Source of the DNA: Candidatus Latescibacterota bacterium
Lineage (GTDB): Bacteria > Latescibacterota > UBA2968
Assembly: GCA_022821275.1 (NCBI GenBank)
Contig: JAJEDY010000064.1
Location: 1 to 49,616 of the forward strand
Reading direction: 5' to 3'
Length of the DNA stretch: 49,616 nucleotides
Positions 1 to 8,750 of the stretch are shown piece by piece. Below the pieces are notes generated by a model. It did no database searches. It saw nothing but the letters and a program-made list of their open reading frames with translations, and was not told where the DNA came from. Within the stretch, counting starts at the first letter, position 1, and each line of letters starts with the position of its first letter. Both the position numbers and the translations under genes were made by a program.

Positions 1-463
1 GTGTGCCGTGCAGGTAATCTATCCGCACTTGCAATTTGACAGCGGCTTCTCGTCCACCCCCAGGCCAGAGGTGAGCAAAGTCAGAGGGTAAACCGATGGT
101 TGTGCTATCTTGCACATACACAGCAGAAAACCTTTTCAACAACGCGATAGCGACCGCTTCGCCACCGATGACCTGAGAAACGGCAGACTCTAAGACCTGA
201 TGCAGACAGGCGGCACTATGTGCACGAAAGCGTTGATCTAACCCTTGTGCAGAGATCGGGACGCCTAATTGGGCAGCCATACTGGTCAAATTGTCTAAAC
301 TCGCCGCAGGATCGGATAGCCAGCCTAAGACGAGCGTTTGAACAAAGGCAGAGCCTGTCAATTTGGATTGGCGCTGGGTAAAGCCTGTTTTTTGCGCGAT
401 TTTATCCGCATTTGTTGTTAAAACCGTTTGGATCGCTTCAGCAATTTGAGGTATCTTATTCAT
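1..463 (-). CDS. IS4-type DDE transposase, N-terminal part (runs off left edge)
   Basis: About 154 N-terminal residues are present and the gene continues beyond position 1. The ATG at 463 follows an AGGAG ribosome-binding site. The protein opens MNKIPQIAEAIQTVL and reaches VQDSTTIGLPSDFAHLWPGG. The Asp of QDSTT fits the first catalytic Asp of the DDE domain in IS4-like transposases. The rest of the catalytic domain lies outside the window. It sits immediately downstream of hsdM on the same strand, where an hsdS or hsdR partner would be expected, so the element may have interrupted or displaced the restriction operon. The superfamily assignment is fairly sure; the exact IS family is not. Confidence 0.75.
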   Translation of the reverse strand, partial: MNKIPQIAEAIQTVLTTNADKIAQKTGFTQRQSKLTGSAFVQTLVLGWLSDPAASLDNLTSMAAQLGVPISAQGLDQRFRAHSAACLHQVLESAVSQVIGGEAVAIALLKRFSAVYVQDSTTIGLPSDFAHLWPGGGREAAVKLQVRIDYLHGT

Positions 464-530
464 GAGAGGCAACTCCTGTGAAGTTCATAACTGTCCATTT
501 AACAGCATGATACTTCACAGATTGCCTCTC
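464..530 (-). promoter_or_regulatory. Inverted repeat over the transposase ribosome-binding site
   Basis: Two arms, 464-484 and 512-530, are nearly perfect reverse complements, matching GAGAGGCAA and CTGTGAAGT with only a short bulge. They are separated by a 27-base loop. In a minus-strand transcript starting upstream of 530, the arm at 484-464, which contains the AGGAG of the transposase, would be base-paired. A transcript starting inside the loop would lack the other arm. IS10, IS50 and IS4 are known to protect themselves from read-through expression in this way. Confidence 0.65.
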
Positions 531-555
531 ACCAACCCTTAACTTGATGCGTATG

Positions 556-577
556 GGGGCGAAAGGTTTTTCGCCCC
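556..577. repeat. Perfect 9-bp-stem palindrome
   Basis: The sequence has arms GGGGCGAAA and TTTCGCCCC around a GGTT loop. It lies just past the hsdM stop codon. No T-run follows on the minus strand, so it is not a classical terminator, though it could stabilise the hsdM 3' end. The GGGGCG/CGCCCC arms recur in the repeat module near 12.5 kb. Confidence 0.6.
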
Positions 578-594
578 TACAATGAATCACATCT

Positions 595-2643
595 TTACCC
601 ATCCAAAATCCCGCCAACCGTTTCAACAATACCATCCGTTACATCTTCAATCATCTCGACAATACTATCCGTCACACCTATCAAATCCGTACCAATTTCA
701 TCTAATGCACGGGGCGGTTTGAACGTGTAGAAATACCGATTAAAGGGAATCTCGTAACCCACTTTGGTCTTGCTGTAATCTATCCAGGCATCGGGCACAT
801 GAGGCTGGATTTCGCGGACGAAATACGCGTCAATATCCTCTCGCAACGGCACATTCTCATAATCCCTCAAATCGGGATCGGGTTCTGGCTCGCCCTTGCG
901 ATTGGTACAAACATCAGCGGTCTCATCATACTCGCTCAGCGATTGATAAATCAACTTCAACTGAGCCGTTGTAATATTCACTTGCGCCTCTGTAAAAGCA
1001 CCCGTAAGAATGCCAATGAACTCATAGCGGTTTTTATACAGACAATCCCCCTCAAGCGTCGCCAGAACCTCGAGGACGCGCTGTTGCTGTTCTTGCGGCA
1101 AACGGGTAAAGCTCCTTGCCGATTTGAGAATCTCAATGCGATCTTCACACACCTGAAAATTGCGCTTGAGCGGACGCTCGACAGTAATGCGCTGATACCC
1201 AAAGTCAACATTGTCAAAAATCTTCACCCGGTCCCTGGATAAACCCTTTTCAGGACATGCCTCCACAACCTCAAAATCGCCAAACAACTGCGTAATCTCC
1301 GCGATCTGTCCATCGGAAATCTGCTTGCGCTTGCTACCCAGGCTCTGGCGCATCGCAACGTGAAAATCTGCGGCATCGATCAATTGCACTTTACCCTTGC
1401 GCTGCGGCGTCTTCTGATTCGTAATAATCCAGATATAAGTCGCAATACCCGTATTGTAAAACATATCCGTAGGCAGGGCTATAATCGCTTCCAAATAATC
1501 ATTCTCAATAATCCAGCGGCGAATCTCGCTCTCCCCACTGCCTGCGCTACCTGAAAAAAGGGGCGACCCATTGAGCACAACAGCCAAACGGGACAAATCG
1601 CCATTCTGATTGAACTTTGAAATCATGTGCTGCACAAAAAGCAAAGAACCATCGCTAACACGCGGAAGACCCGCGCCAAAGCGTCCTTTATAACCGAAGA
1701 GATTGGCCTCGTCCTTAATCTCGGATGCAACCTTCTTCCAATCGACCCCAAACGGCGGATTGGACAACATATAGTCAAACTGCTCATCGGGAAGGCCATC
1801 CTCTGTAAAACTATTGCCGGGATGAATATTCTTCGCATCTTGCCCCTTGATCATCATATCTGATTTACAGGTCGCATAACTCTCATCATTCAACTCCTGC
1901 CCGTACACAATCAAACTGGCTTCTGGGTTGAGTTCTCTGAGATACTCCTCCGCAATAGAAAGCATCCCGCCCGTGCCACATGCCGGATCGTACAACTTGC
2001 GAATAATACCGCGTGGGGTAAGCGCGGCCTCATCCTCTAAAAACAGAAGATTAACCATCAACCGGATAACTTCACGAGGCGTAAAATGCTCGCCAGCCGT
2101 CTCATTGCTCTGCTCGGAAAACCTGCGGATGAGTTCTTCAAAAATATATCCCATCTGCAGATTGGAAACGCGGTCTGGATGCAAATCCGCCTGTGCAAAG
2201 CGACTGACAATCAGATAGAGCAAATTATCCCGGTCAAGCCGCGCAATCTGCTCGGGCAAATTAAAACGATCTATAAAAATATCACGCGCATCATAAGAAA
2301 ACCCATTGATCATATTGTTCAAATTCGCAGCGATATTATCGGGATCGTCCAGCAACTTCTCAAAGGTAAACGGACTGGTATTGTGAAAATTATTTTCACT
2401 CGCCATATTGAGCATCGTCTCGCGCATTGTCTCGTCAATATTCTCGGGCAGATTTTCCAACTGCGCCTGCACAGCGTCTTTCGTCGGCACCAACACACAA
2501 TCGAGCCGTCGCAAAACCGTGAACGGCAGCACCACCTTCCCGTACTCCGATTGCTTGTAATTACCCCGCAGAAGTTCCGCAATAGACCAGATAAAACCGA
2601 TATGTTCACCAAAATCCGCACGGGTACTCGAACTATTTGCCAT
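595..2643 (-). CDS. hsdM: Type I restriction-modification DNA methyltransferase subunit M
   Basis: This is a 682-residue N6-adenine methyltransferase of type I systems, which methylates DNA with a specificity subunit HsdS. A helical N-terminal HsdM domain spans about residues 10-150. The catalytic domain follows, with the SAM-binding motif DPACGTGG near residue 219 and the catalytic NPPFG near 295. It is longer than enterobacterial HsdM (about 530 residues) because of a C-terminal extension, a form I recall from other type I systems. The ATG at 2643 has AAGGGG upstream. No hsdS or hsdR is visible: the gene is followed by an IS4-type transposase and preceded by repeats, so it looks orphaned unless partners lie beyond the left edge. 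Confidence 0.93.
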   Translation of the reverse strand: MANSSSTRADFGEHIGFIWSIAELLRGNYKQSEYGKVVLPFTVLRRLDCVLVPTKDAVQAQLENLPENIDETMRETMLNMASENNFHNTSPFTFEKLLDDPDNIAANLNNMINGFSYDARDIFIDRFNLPEQIARLDRDNLLYLIVSRFAQADLHPDRVSNLQMGYIFEELIRRFSEQSNETAGEHFTPREVIRLMVNLLFLEDEAALTPRGIIRKLYDPACGTGGMLSIAEEYLRELNPEASLIVYGQELNDESYATCKSDMMIKGQDAKNIHPGNSFTEDGLPDEQFDYMLSNPPFGVDWKKVASEIKDEANLFGYKGRFGAGLPRVSDGSLLFVQHMISKFNQNGDLSRLAVVLNGSPLFSGSAGSGESEIRRWIIENDYLEAIIALPTDMFYNTGIATYIWIITNQKTPQRKGKVQLIDAADFHVAMRQSLGSKRKQISDGQIAEITQLFGDFEVVEACPEKGLSRDRVKIFDNVDFGYQRITVERPLKRNFQVCEDRIEILKSARSFTRLPQEQQQRVLEVLATLEGDCLYKNRYEFIGILTGAFTEAQVNITTAQLKLIYQSLSEYDETADVCTNRKGEPEPDPDLRDYENVPLREDIDAYFVREIQPHVPDAWIDYSKTKVGYEIPFNRYFYTFKPPRALDEIGTDLIGVTDSIVEMIEDVTDGIVETVGGILDG

Positions 2644-2774
2644 GGATACCCCTTGTATTTGATATTACAGGCGACTCAAAACCACTCCGCAATGACAACC
2701 AAAATCACTGGATTACTGACGTTGTGCTTCGCGTGGCGGCTAAAACCCTGCCGCAATGACAACCAAAACCTTCT

Positions 2775-2850
2775 AGATCGCGGCTTAATCATGCCCCGTA
2801 GCGCTTTTGTACGGGGACCATGCCGTGATGACGGCGGCTTGTCCCTATCA
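2775..2850. repeat. Nested palindromic intergenic repeat module
   Basis: An outer dyad (GATCGCGGC near 2776, GCCGTGATG near 2822) encloses an inner hairpin with arms CCCCGTA and TACGGGG. The same outer sequence recurs at 12571-12602, and the inner hairpin resembles one at 12526-12548. It fills much of the gap between hsdM and the next gene. Upstream at 2670-2760 lie further short repeats of the type CCGCAATGACAACCAAAA. No gene is evident in this 286-base gap. Confidence 0.6.
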
Positions 2851-2929
2851 ACCAATAAAAAAAACGCTATACTTCTTTATCCCACAATATTAAAATGATC
2901 CCATAATACTAAAATCAGGAGACAATCTC

Positions 2930-4339
2930 ATGGCATCAGACATAAATTACGCAAGCTGGCCCCAGCATGTGGGGCGTCACATCGATGTGGGCGACCAGAA
3001 GCAACTCTTTCTGGACGACGGGTTTCTGGTAGAACGCGCCGAAGGGATTCGCTATGTCATGCACCAGCCGGTAAAACATTCACACAACCCGCTGCTCGTG
3101 CCCGACATGCCCTGGGAATTGCAGGTACAACTCTACGGTTCCGTCCTCTGGGATGAAGAAGACCAAATCTACAAAATGTGGTACACAAACCGCACCCATA
3201 AATACGGCAAAGACAGTGCAGTACTCATGGCCTATGCCACCTCTGAAGACGGGCTCAAATGGAGAAAACCCGCCTTCGACATCCTGCCCCATGAAGAATC
3301 TGCAAAAACCAACCTGCTACTGGATCCCGGACCTGGCGGAAGCGGCGGCGTATGCGTCTTAAAAACCCCCTCAGAAAAGGATCCCGACAAAAAATACAAA
3401 ATGCTCTACAAAACCATCGAAGAAGGCGGCGGACTAAAAATCGCATTCTCCCCAGATGGCATCCACTGGACAAAACACCCCAAAACCGTCTTACCCGGTG
3501 TCTTCGATACCTTCAACGTCGCAGTACAGGACAATGACAAATACGTCGCATACGTACGCATAAACCAGAGACCGCGAAAGCGACACCGCTCATTGGGACG
3601 CATCGAATCCAAAGACTTCATCCACTGGACCACGCCGATCAGTGTCCTCAGACCAGATGAGCACGACCCAGAAGACACAGACATCTACACATCCGCTGCA
3701 TTTAAGTACCCGCAAGCGGACTATGCCTATATTATGATGCCCAGCCTTTTTGATTGGCGAACCGGAAAACTTCAGGTACAATTGGCTACGAGCCGGGACA
3801 ATGCAAACTGGCGTCGAGCGGGAAATCGCGACATATTTATACCACTGGGAGAACCAAACAGTTATGAATCGGCAGAAATCATGGTCGGCGCGCCGTCAGT
3901 CGTAAAAGACCAAATCCACATCTACTACCACGGCAGCAACCGGCCACACTGGAACGGGATGGGACGTCCATTTGAAGAGAAAAGCGGAATAGGTCTGGCA
4001 ACACTACGCCTGGATGGATTCATCTCGATTGACGCAGGTGAAAAACCGAGTGGAGGCACAATCACAACCGTACCCATACAATTCTCGGGCACCCACCTGA
4101 AAATAAACGCAGATGCAACCTGGGGAGAGATATGCGTCGAAATTTTAAACGACGAAAATGAAGTAATCGAAGGATTTGATCGCCATTCGTGCGAACCCGT
4201 AATCGGCGACTCCGTGCGCCATCGCGTCTCCTGGTCGGACGGCGATGTACGCACCCTGATCGGAACAACCGTAAAACTGCGATTTTATATTCTCTGCGCC
4301 CGGCTTTATGCCTTTCAATTCAAAGCAAAGCACCCCTGA
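2930..4339 (+). CDS. GH32/GH43-like five-bladed propeller protein, putative glycoside hydrolase
   Basis: This 469-residue protein has no signal peptide. The N-terminal motif QLFLDDGFLV and repeated blade motifs (YKMWYTNR, KYKMLYKT, IHIYYHGSNRPH) are typical of arabinanase/invertase-like five-bladed propellers seen often in planctomycetes and related phyla. The C-terminal 80 residues look like a small beta-sandwich. The catalytic acids cannot be assigned by eye, so activity and substrate are unknown. The start has AGGAGA nine bases upstream. The gene ends 14 bases before a metallophosphoesterase and is probably co-transcribed with it. An imperfect tandem repeat of about 22 bases (CCCANAATANTAAAAT twice) lies at about 2880-2917 in the leader. 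Confidence 0.7.
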   Translation: MASDINYASWPQHVGRHIDVGDQKQLFLDDGFLVERAEGIRYVMHQPVKHSHNPLLVPDMPWELQVQLYGSVLWDEEDQIYKMWYTNRTHKYGKDSAVLMAYATSEDGLKWRKPAFDILPHEESAKTNLLLDPGPGGSGGVCVLKTPSEKDPDKKYKMLYKTIEEGGGLKIAFSPDGIHWTKHPKTVLPGVFDTFNVAVQDNDKYVAYVRINQRPRKRHRSLGRIESKDFIHWTTPISVLRPDEHDPEDTDIYTSAAFKYPQADYAYIMMPSLFDWRTGKLQVQLATSRDNANWRRAGNRDIFIPLGEPNSYESAEIMVGAPSVVKDQIHIYYHGSNRPHWNGMGRPFEEKSGIGLATLRLDGFISIDAGEKPSGGTITTVPIQFSGTHLKINADATWGEICVEILNDENEVIEGFDRHSCEPVIGDSVRHRVSWSDGDVRTLIGTTVKLRFYILCARLYAFQFKAKHP

Positions 4340-4353
4340 CCCAAGGAGACCCC

Positions 4354-5259
4354 ATGCCCTCACACTTTGTCTTTGTCACAGACAGCCATCACCACGCTGC
4401 AGCCGAAAAAGACTTCGGCGCGCCCAAAATGCTAACGCGCAGCCATGAAATACACCGTGCAATGACACCCGCCATCAACGCCTGCAACGCGGACTTCATC
4501 GTACACGGCGGCGACGTGGTCTGCGGCGGTGGCGCATTTGAAATGCCTTATGATATTTACTTGCAAACCATAGACGAAGCCAAAAAGGCATTTGACGGCC
4601 TTCACGCGCCCACATACTACGTCCCGGGCAATCACGACTGCGATGCCCAGGAAGGAAGTTTTGAGGCTTTTGCCAGACAATTTCCCATCCCCGAAACCCT
4701 GGACATCGTCGAAGCCGCGCCGCGCCTGCACCTGGCACTCGCCAACGTATATCCCGTCACCCCATTGGAAGACAGTTTGGGCACATGGACAGAAGCGCAC
4801 GACCGCATCTTGCGCGAAGCCGCTGCAAGAGCTTATAGCGACCGTTGCGCGCTCATCCTCTTCATTCACCCCTGGGTCTTCCCCCAATACGAAGCACAGG
4901 CCGACTTTGTACCGGGTGGCATTGTAGCCAACGCCGAGCAACTCATGGAAGCCGTAAAAGATCTGCCCGCTGTCATCGCCATCTTCACCGGACACAGACA
5001 CATCAACCGCATCCGCATGTATCGCGACTTCCTCATCGTTGACACCGCCTGCTTGATAGGCTTCCCATTGGGCTTCCGCGAAGTCTGGCTCACAGAAGAC
5101 GGCTATTTTAAAACGCGCTTCCGCACACTGGACCTGCCCGACCTGATGCAGGCCTCCTTTGACCGCTCACCCACACAAACAAATCAGATGTGGCAAGGAG
5201 AAGTCCACGACCGCGACACAGAAATTCTAATCCCGCGCCTAAAAGCACTTTGGGAATAG
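4354..5259 (+). CDS. Calcineurin-like metallophosphoesterase
   Basis: This 301-residue cytoplasmic protein carries the dinuclear-metal phosphoesterase motifs in order: TDSHHH near residue 9, GGDVVCGG near 50, GNHDCD near 90 and GHRHINR near 213. Such enzymes hydrolyse phosphomonoesters or phosphodiesters; the substrate is not identifiable. I chose the ATG at 4354 because AAGGAGA lies just upstream and the preceding gene stops at 4339. A longer reading from 4189 would overlap that gene without homology. Pairing with the propeller hydrolase suggests a catabolic unit, which is inference. Confidence 0.85.
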   Translation: MPSHFVFVTDSHHHAAAEKDFGAPKMLTRSHEIHRAMTPAINACNADFIVHGGDVVCGGGAFEMPYDIYLQTIDEAKKAFDGLHAPTYYVPGNHDCDAQEGSFEAFARQFPIPETLDIVEAAPRLHLALANVYPVTPLEDSLGTWTEAHDRILREAAARAYSDRCALILFIHPWVFPQYEAQADFVPGGIVANAEQLMEAVKDLPAVIAIFTGHRHINRIRMYRDFLIVDTACLIGFPLGFREVWLTEDGYFKTRFRTLDLPDLMQASFDRSPTQTNQMWQGEVHDRDTEILIPRLKALWE

Positions 5260-5260
5260 G

Positions 5261-6067
5261 TCATCGCCCCTGAAAATCCGGCTTGCGCTTCTCCATAAAT
5301 GCCGCGCGGCCCTCTTTGTAATCCTCACTCTCAAAACAGGCATCAATAACCCGCTGACACAAATCGAGATCGCGCTGATCGGCATCTTTGCCAATCTCTG
5401 CAATAATCTGCTTACTCGCGCTAATCGTAAGCGGCGCATTACCCGCAATAGTCTCCGCATAATCATCCACATAAGCGTCTAATTCATCCCGCGACAAAAC
5501 CCGGTTAATCAGACCCATGTGGTATGCCTCAGAAGCATTAAACCGACGAGCCGTGAACAAAATCTCGCACGCATTGGCAGGACCCACCAGCCCCACGAGC
5601 GGTTTGAGCGCACCGTACCCATACCCCAGGCCCAGCTTCGCAGCGGGAATGGCAAAAGACGAATCATCTGACGCAATCCGCAAATCGCAACACAGCGCAG
5701 TAGCAAGCCCCCCGCCAATACAATACCCCGCAATTTTTGCAATCGTGGGCTTGAGCACCTGCGCGAGCATCTCATAAGCGCGTCCCATCGTCGCGTTATA
5801 CACCTCCACCGCATCTGCCGACGCGCGTCTTTTCTCAAACTGCGAAATATCCGCCCCCGCAGAAAACGCCCTGCCGCCCTCGCCCGACAGCACAATAACG
5901 CGAACAGCATCATCCGATTCAAAATCGTCAATAGCCCGCGCCATCCCCTGCCACATATCATAAGAAATGGCATTGAGTTTCTCCGGCTGATTCAGGCGAA
6001 TATGCCCAACACCGCCATCTTTCTGCACAATAATTTTATCTGTCATTGAATACCCCACAGAGAACAT
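5261..6067 (-). CDS. Crotonase-superfamily protein lacking both hydratase glutamates
   Basis: This enoyl-CoA hydratase/isomerase-fold protein is about 268 residues long. The oxyanion-hole motifs AFSAGADIS and YCIGGGLATA are present. At the positions of the two catalytic glutamates of mitochondrial hydratase (CEL and QPE) it has LAT and IPA, so ordinary hydration is doubtful; it may act as an isomerase, lyase or thioester hydrolase. The ATG at 6067 shares one base with the upstream TGA and has GAGGAG 11 bases before it. An ATG at 6046 (MTDKIIVQ) would fit family lengths but has a poor ribosome-binding site. It is the last gene of the five-gene unit. Confidence 0.85.
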   Translation of the reverse strand: MFSVGYSMTDKIIVQKDGGVGHIRLNQPEKLNAISYDMWQGMARAIDDFESDDAVRVIVLSGEGGRAFSAGADISQFEKRRASADAVEVYNATMGRAYEMLAQVLKPTIAKIAGYCIGGGLATALCCDLRIASDDSSFAIPAAKLGLGYGYGALKPLVGLVGPANACEILFTARRFNASEAYHMGLINRVLSRDELDAYVDDYAETIAGNAPLTISASKQIIAEIGKDADQRDLDLCQRVIDACFESEDYKEGRAAFMEKRKPDFQGR

Positions 6068-7254
6068 CAAACGACATTCTCCTCTTTCATAGTCGCAATT
6101 TCATCTTTTGAAAACCCAAACTCGCTCAAAATCTCATCCGTATGCTCGCCTCGTTCCGGCGACGCCCTGTAAGGCAGATCTGGCGCATTACTCAAATTAG
6201 TCGCATTTCTCACCACATCGCAATCCCCCATAACGCTGTTATTCACCGAACGCGACATCTTCAAATGTTCGACCTGTGGATCAGACCACATCTCATCCAT
6301 CTTATAAATCGGCCCACACGGCACACCCGCAGCATTCAGCGCATCAATCCAATGGGCACTATCTCGCGTCGCAAAATACTTTTGCAAATTCTCGTTTAGC
6401 ACATCCCGATTTCTCAACCGCACTCCGCCATTGGAAAACCTCTGATCCCTGTACAAATCTCCAGCATCCAGCACATCGCACAAACGCTGCCACATAAGCT
6501 CACCACTACAGGCAATATTGATATACCCATCGCGGGTCTGAAACACACCCGTTGGAATACTCGTGGGATGATTATTACCCGCCTGCTCCGGCACCTCATT
6601 TGCAATCAACCATCGCGCCGCCTGAAAATCCAGCATCGCAATCTGAGCCTCCAACAACGACGTATGCACCCACTGCCCCTCCCCGGTCTCCTCGCGCTGA
6701 AGCAAAGCCGTGAGAATACCAATAGCGGTGTACAAACCAGAAGCGAGATCTGCAATCGGCACCCCGACGCGCACCGGACCCTGCCCCGGCAAACCCGTAA
6801 TCCACATCAATCCCCCCATACCCTGTGCAATCTGATCAAAACCCGGCCGCAACCTGTACGGTCCCTCCTGCCCAAACCCCGAAATACTCGCGTACACAAT
6901 ACCCGGATTCTCCCTCTTACACCTCTCATACCCAATATCGAGACGATCCTTCACATCCGGCCGAAAATTCTCCACAACCACATCCGCGCGCTTAACCATG
7001 CGGAAAAACGCCTCGCGCCCAGCATCGGCTTTGAGATTCAAAGTCATCCCGCGTTTATTCCGGTGCAAATTCTGAAAATCTGGCCCGTGACGCGGTCCCC
7101 CCATAGTCTTGGCCTCATCAATATTTTCTGGCGGCTCAATTTTAATAATATTCGCACCCCAATCCGCGAGCTGACGCACAGCAGTGGGACCTGCACGCAC
7201 GCGGGTCAAATCGAGCACAGTAAAACGGGCGAGTGGTGCATGTCCATTTTTCAT
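6067..7254 (-). CDS. Class III (CaiB/BaiF) CoA-transferase
   Basis: This 395-residue enzyme transfers CoA between carboxylic acids through an aspartyl-CoA intermediate. It opens with the typical LARFTVLDLTRVRAGPTAVRQ and contains KRGMTLNLKAD and VVENFRPDV. The Asp in IADLASGLYTAIG is the expected catalytic residue. It starts 15 bases after the dioxygenase gene with GAGGAG upstream and ends in a TGATG overlap with the crotonase gene. Placement between a dioxygenase and a crotonase suggests activation of an acid substrate to its CoA thioester before further breakdown. The substrate is unknown. Confidence 0.92.
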   Translation of the reverse strand: MKNGHAPLARFTVLDLTRVRAGPTAVRQLADWGANIIKIEPPENIDEAKTMGGPRHGPDFQNLHRNKRGMTLNLKADAGREAFFRMVKRADVVVENFRPDVKDRLDIGYERCKRENPGIVYASISGFGQEGPYRLRPGFDQIAQGMGGLMWITGLPGQGPVRVGVPIADLASGLYTAIGILTALLQREETGEGQWVHTSLLEAQIAMLDFQAARWLIANEVPEQAGNNHPTSIPTGVFQTRDGYINIACSGELMWQRLCDVLDAGDLYRDQRFSNGGVRLRNRDVLNENLQKYFATRDSAHWIDALNAAGVPCGPIYKMDEMWSDPQVEHLKMSRSVNNSVMGDCDVVRNATNLSNAPDLPYRASPERGEHTDEILSEFGFSKDEIATMKEENVV

Positions 7255-7269
7255 AACACAAGTAACTCC

Positions 7270-8073
7270 TCAATAACTTACGCGCTGCACACCCGGCGGC
7301 ATCTTGGGCGGCAGAGGCTGAACAATTTTACGTCGTTCGGGCGTCAAACGCGCAATCAACTCGGGCGAAGGCTGATAGCCATAGCGGTCATTGCCCCAGT
7401 GCGGACCATAGCGAATAATAGCAACGCGTCGTTCCCCCGGACGCGTGCGCTCTGACGAACCGTGCGCCATACAATCCACAAAAAAAATCGCATCACCTGC
7501 ATCGAGCTGAAGTTGAACAGCCGCTTCAACGCGGTCCAGCGAATGCCCGCTACCCGTACCCCTGGGATCATTAAACGCGGGATGAAGCAAATTGGACTTA
7601 TGCGAACCGGGAATCGCCATCGTCGCCCCATCGCCATCTCCAATATCGTTAAGCGCCAGCAAAATATTGATCTGTCCACACCGAAACTCATTATTGTGAA
7701 AGCGAAACTGCGTGCGAATACGCCGCTTATGCGCGCCCGAATGAATGCGCGTCGCACCGCCCAGAGACCGAATATCGATAAATGATTCATCTATAAAAAG
7801 ACCATCATCCCCACCGACAAAACGCCTCATGTGATGAATCCATGACGGATTGTCAATCAAGCGTTCAAAAGGTTCACCCATCTCAAAAATATTGTGCAAA
7901 TGTCGTGCGCCCCCGCTTCGATGAACCCACCCCCGCCATCCATCGGGTTCGAGATCGTCATACGTATCGATAATCTCATTGAGCGCGACGAGATGCCCGG
8001 CATCCACGGCATTCTTGAGCACAATATAGCCGCGCAAATCAAAAAGATACTCTTCCATTTCAGTCGGTTGCAT
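7270..8073 (-). CDS. Phytanoyl-CoA dioxygenase (PhyH) family protein with HxG motif
   Basis: This protein of about 267 residues belongs to the Fe(II)/2-oxoglutarate oxygenase superfamily, with the PhyH landmarks INILLALNDIG, AIPGSHKSN and a distal His in CMAHGSSE followed by RR. Where the facial triad normally reads HxD, the sequence is IHSGAH, that is HxG. Absence of the carboxylate ligand is known from Fe/2-oxoglutarate halogenases (SyrB2 HxA, WelO5 HxG), but a whole branch of environmental PhyH-like proteins may share it. Two ATGs (8076, 8073) overlap the stop codon of the HAD gene behind GGAGAGGA; 8073 is chosen for spacing. Confidence 0.8.
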   Translation of the reverse strand: MQPTEMEEYLFDLRGYIVLKNAVDAGHLVALNEIIDTYDDLEPDGWRGWVHRSGGARHLHNIFEMGEPFERLIDNPSWIHHMRRFVGGDDGLFIDESFIDIRSLGGATRIHSGAHKRRIRTQFRFHNNEFRCGQINILLALNDIGDGDGATMAIPGSHKSNLLHPAFNDPRGTGSGHSLDRVEAAVQLQLDAGDAIFFVDCMAHGSSERTRPGERRVAIIRYGPHWGNDRYGYQPSPELIARLTPERRKIVQPLPPKMPPGVQRVSY

Positions 8074-8750
8074 CATTCCTCTCCAAGAATATTGCACAAC
8101 GCCGATAAACTACTGATCTCATAATCAGGCTCAGGAATATCATCCCGCCGCACAGCCCCATCCCGATTGAGCCATGCAATGGAAATACCAGCTCGCCTTG
8201 CACCCACAATATCGTCCTCCTGAGAATCCCCAACATACAGCGTCTGATCGAGATCGGCACCGAGAGCCTCAAAAGCAGAAAAGAAAATATCGGGATTCGG
8301 CTTATAACACCGCGCGGACTCCGAACTAATCACAACCGGAAAACTCAGATCATTCGCACGCAAAGCCAAAGTGAGATGCTCGTGATCCGCATTGGAAATC
8401 ACGCCAGTTTTCACATCGGGCAAAGCATCAATAGCCGGTTTCACATCGCAAAAAACGGGCACGCGGCCAAAAGCGTCAAAAAGACCTGTCATATAAGACT
8501 CGGGATTCGCCCGCACATTCAAATCGTCAAACGTCTTCTCCAGACCGATAATATGCGCGTCCCAAAACGAAATAAAATCCCCCTCTCTCAACAGCGGAAA
8601 GAAATAGCGGTCCCAGTGATCGAGAAACGCCTCCTTACTCATATCGATCTGCAAATCATCCACAATAATCTGACACGCCTCATACAGCGCGTCAAAAGCC
8701 TTATCAAAAAGCGTCCCATACCCATCAAAAAAAATCGTGGTATAATTCAC
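8073..8750 (-). CDS. HAD-superfamily hydrolase, haloacid dehalogenase/phosphatase type
   Basis: This 225-residue protein carries HAD motif I as FFDGYGTLFD, motif II in GVISNADHE, motif III Lys in CYKPNPDIF and motif IV in YVGDSQEDDIVGA. A helical cap lies between motifs I and II. DxYGT in motif I resembles L-2-haloacid dehalogenases and some nucleotidases more than DxDGT phosphatases. The GTG start at 8750 overlaps the stop of the epimerase gene as GTGA, and its own stop overlaps the dioxygenase start, so translation is coupled. Substrate unknown. Confidence 0.88.
   Translation of the reverse strand: MNYTTIFFDGYGTLFDKAFDALYEACQIIVDDLQIDMSKEAFLDHWDRYFFPLLREGDFISFWDAHIIGLEKTFDDLNVRANPESYMTGLFDAFGRVPVFCDVKPAIDALPDVKTGVISNADHEHLTLALRANDLSFPVVISSESARCYKPNPDIFFSAFEALGADLDQTLYVGDSQEDDIVGARRAGISIAWLNRDGAVRRDDIPEPDYEISSLSALCNILGEE

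Noticed and set aside
2086-2898. 270-codon plus-strand frame
   Set aside because: It runs antisense through hsdM into the repeat module and has no recognisable domain.
6568-7455. 295-codon plus-strand frame opposite the CoA-transferase
   Set aside because: Composition is that of an antisense shadow (Arg/His/Pro-rich) and the minus frame has clear family motifs.
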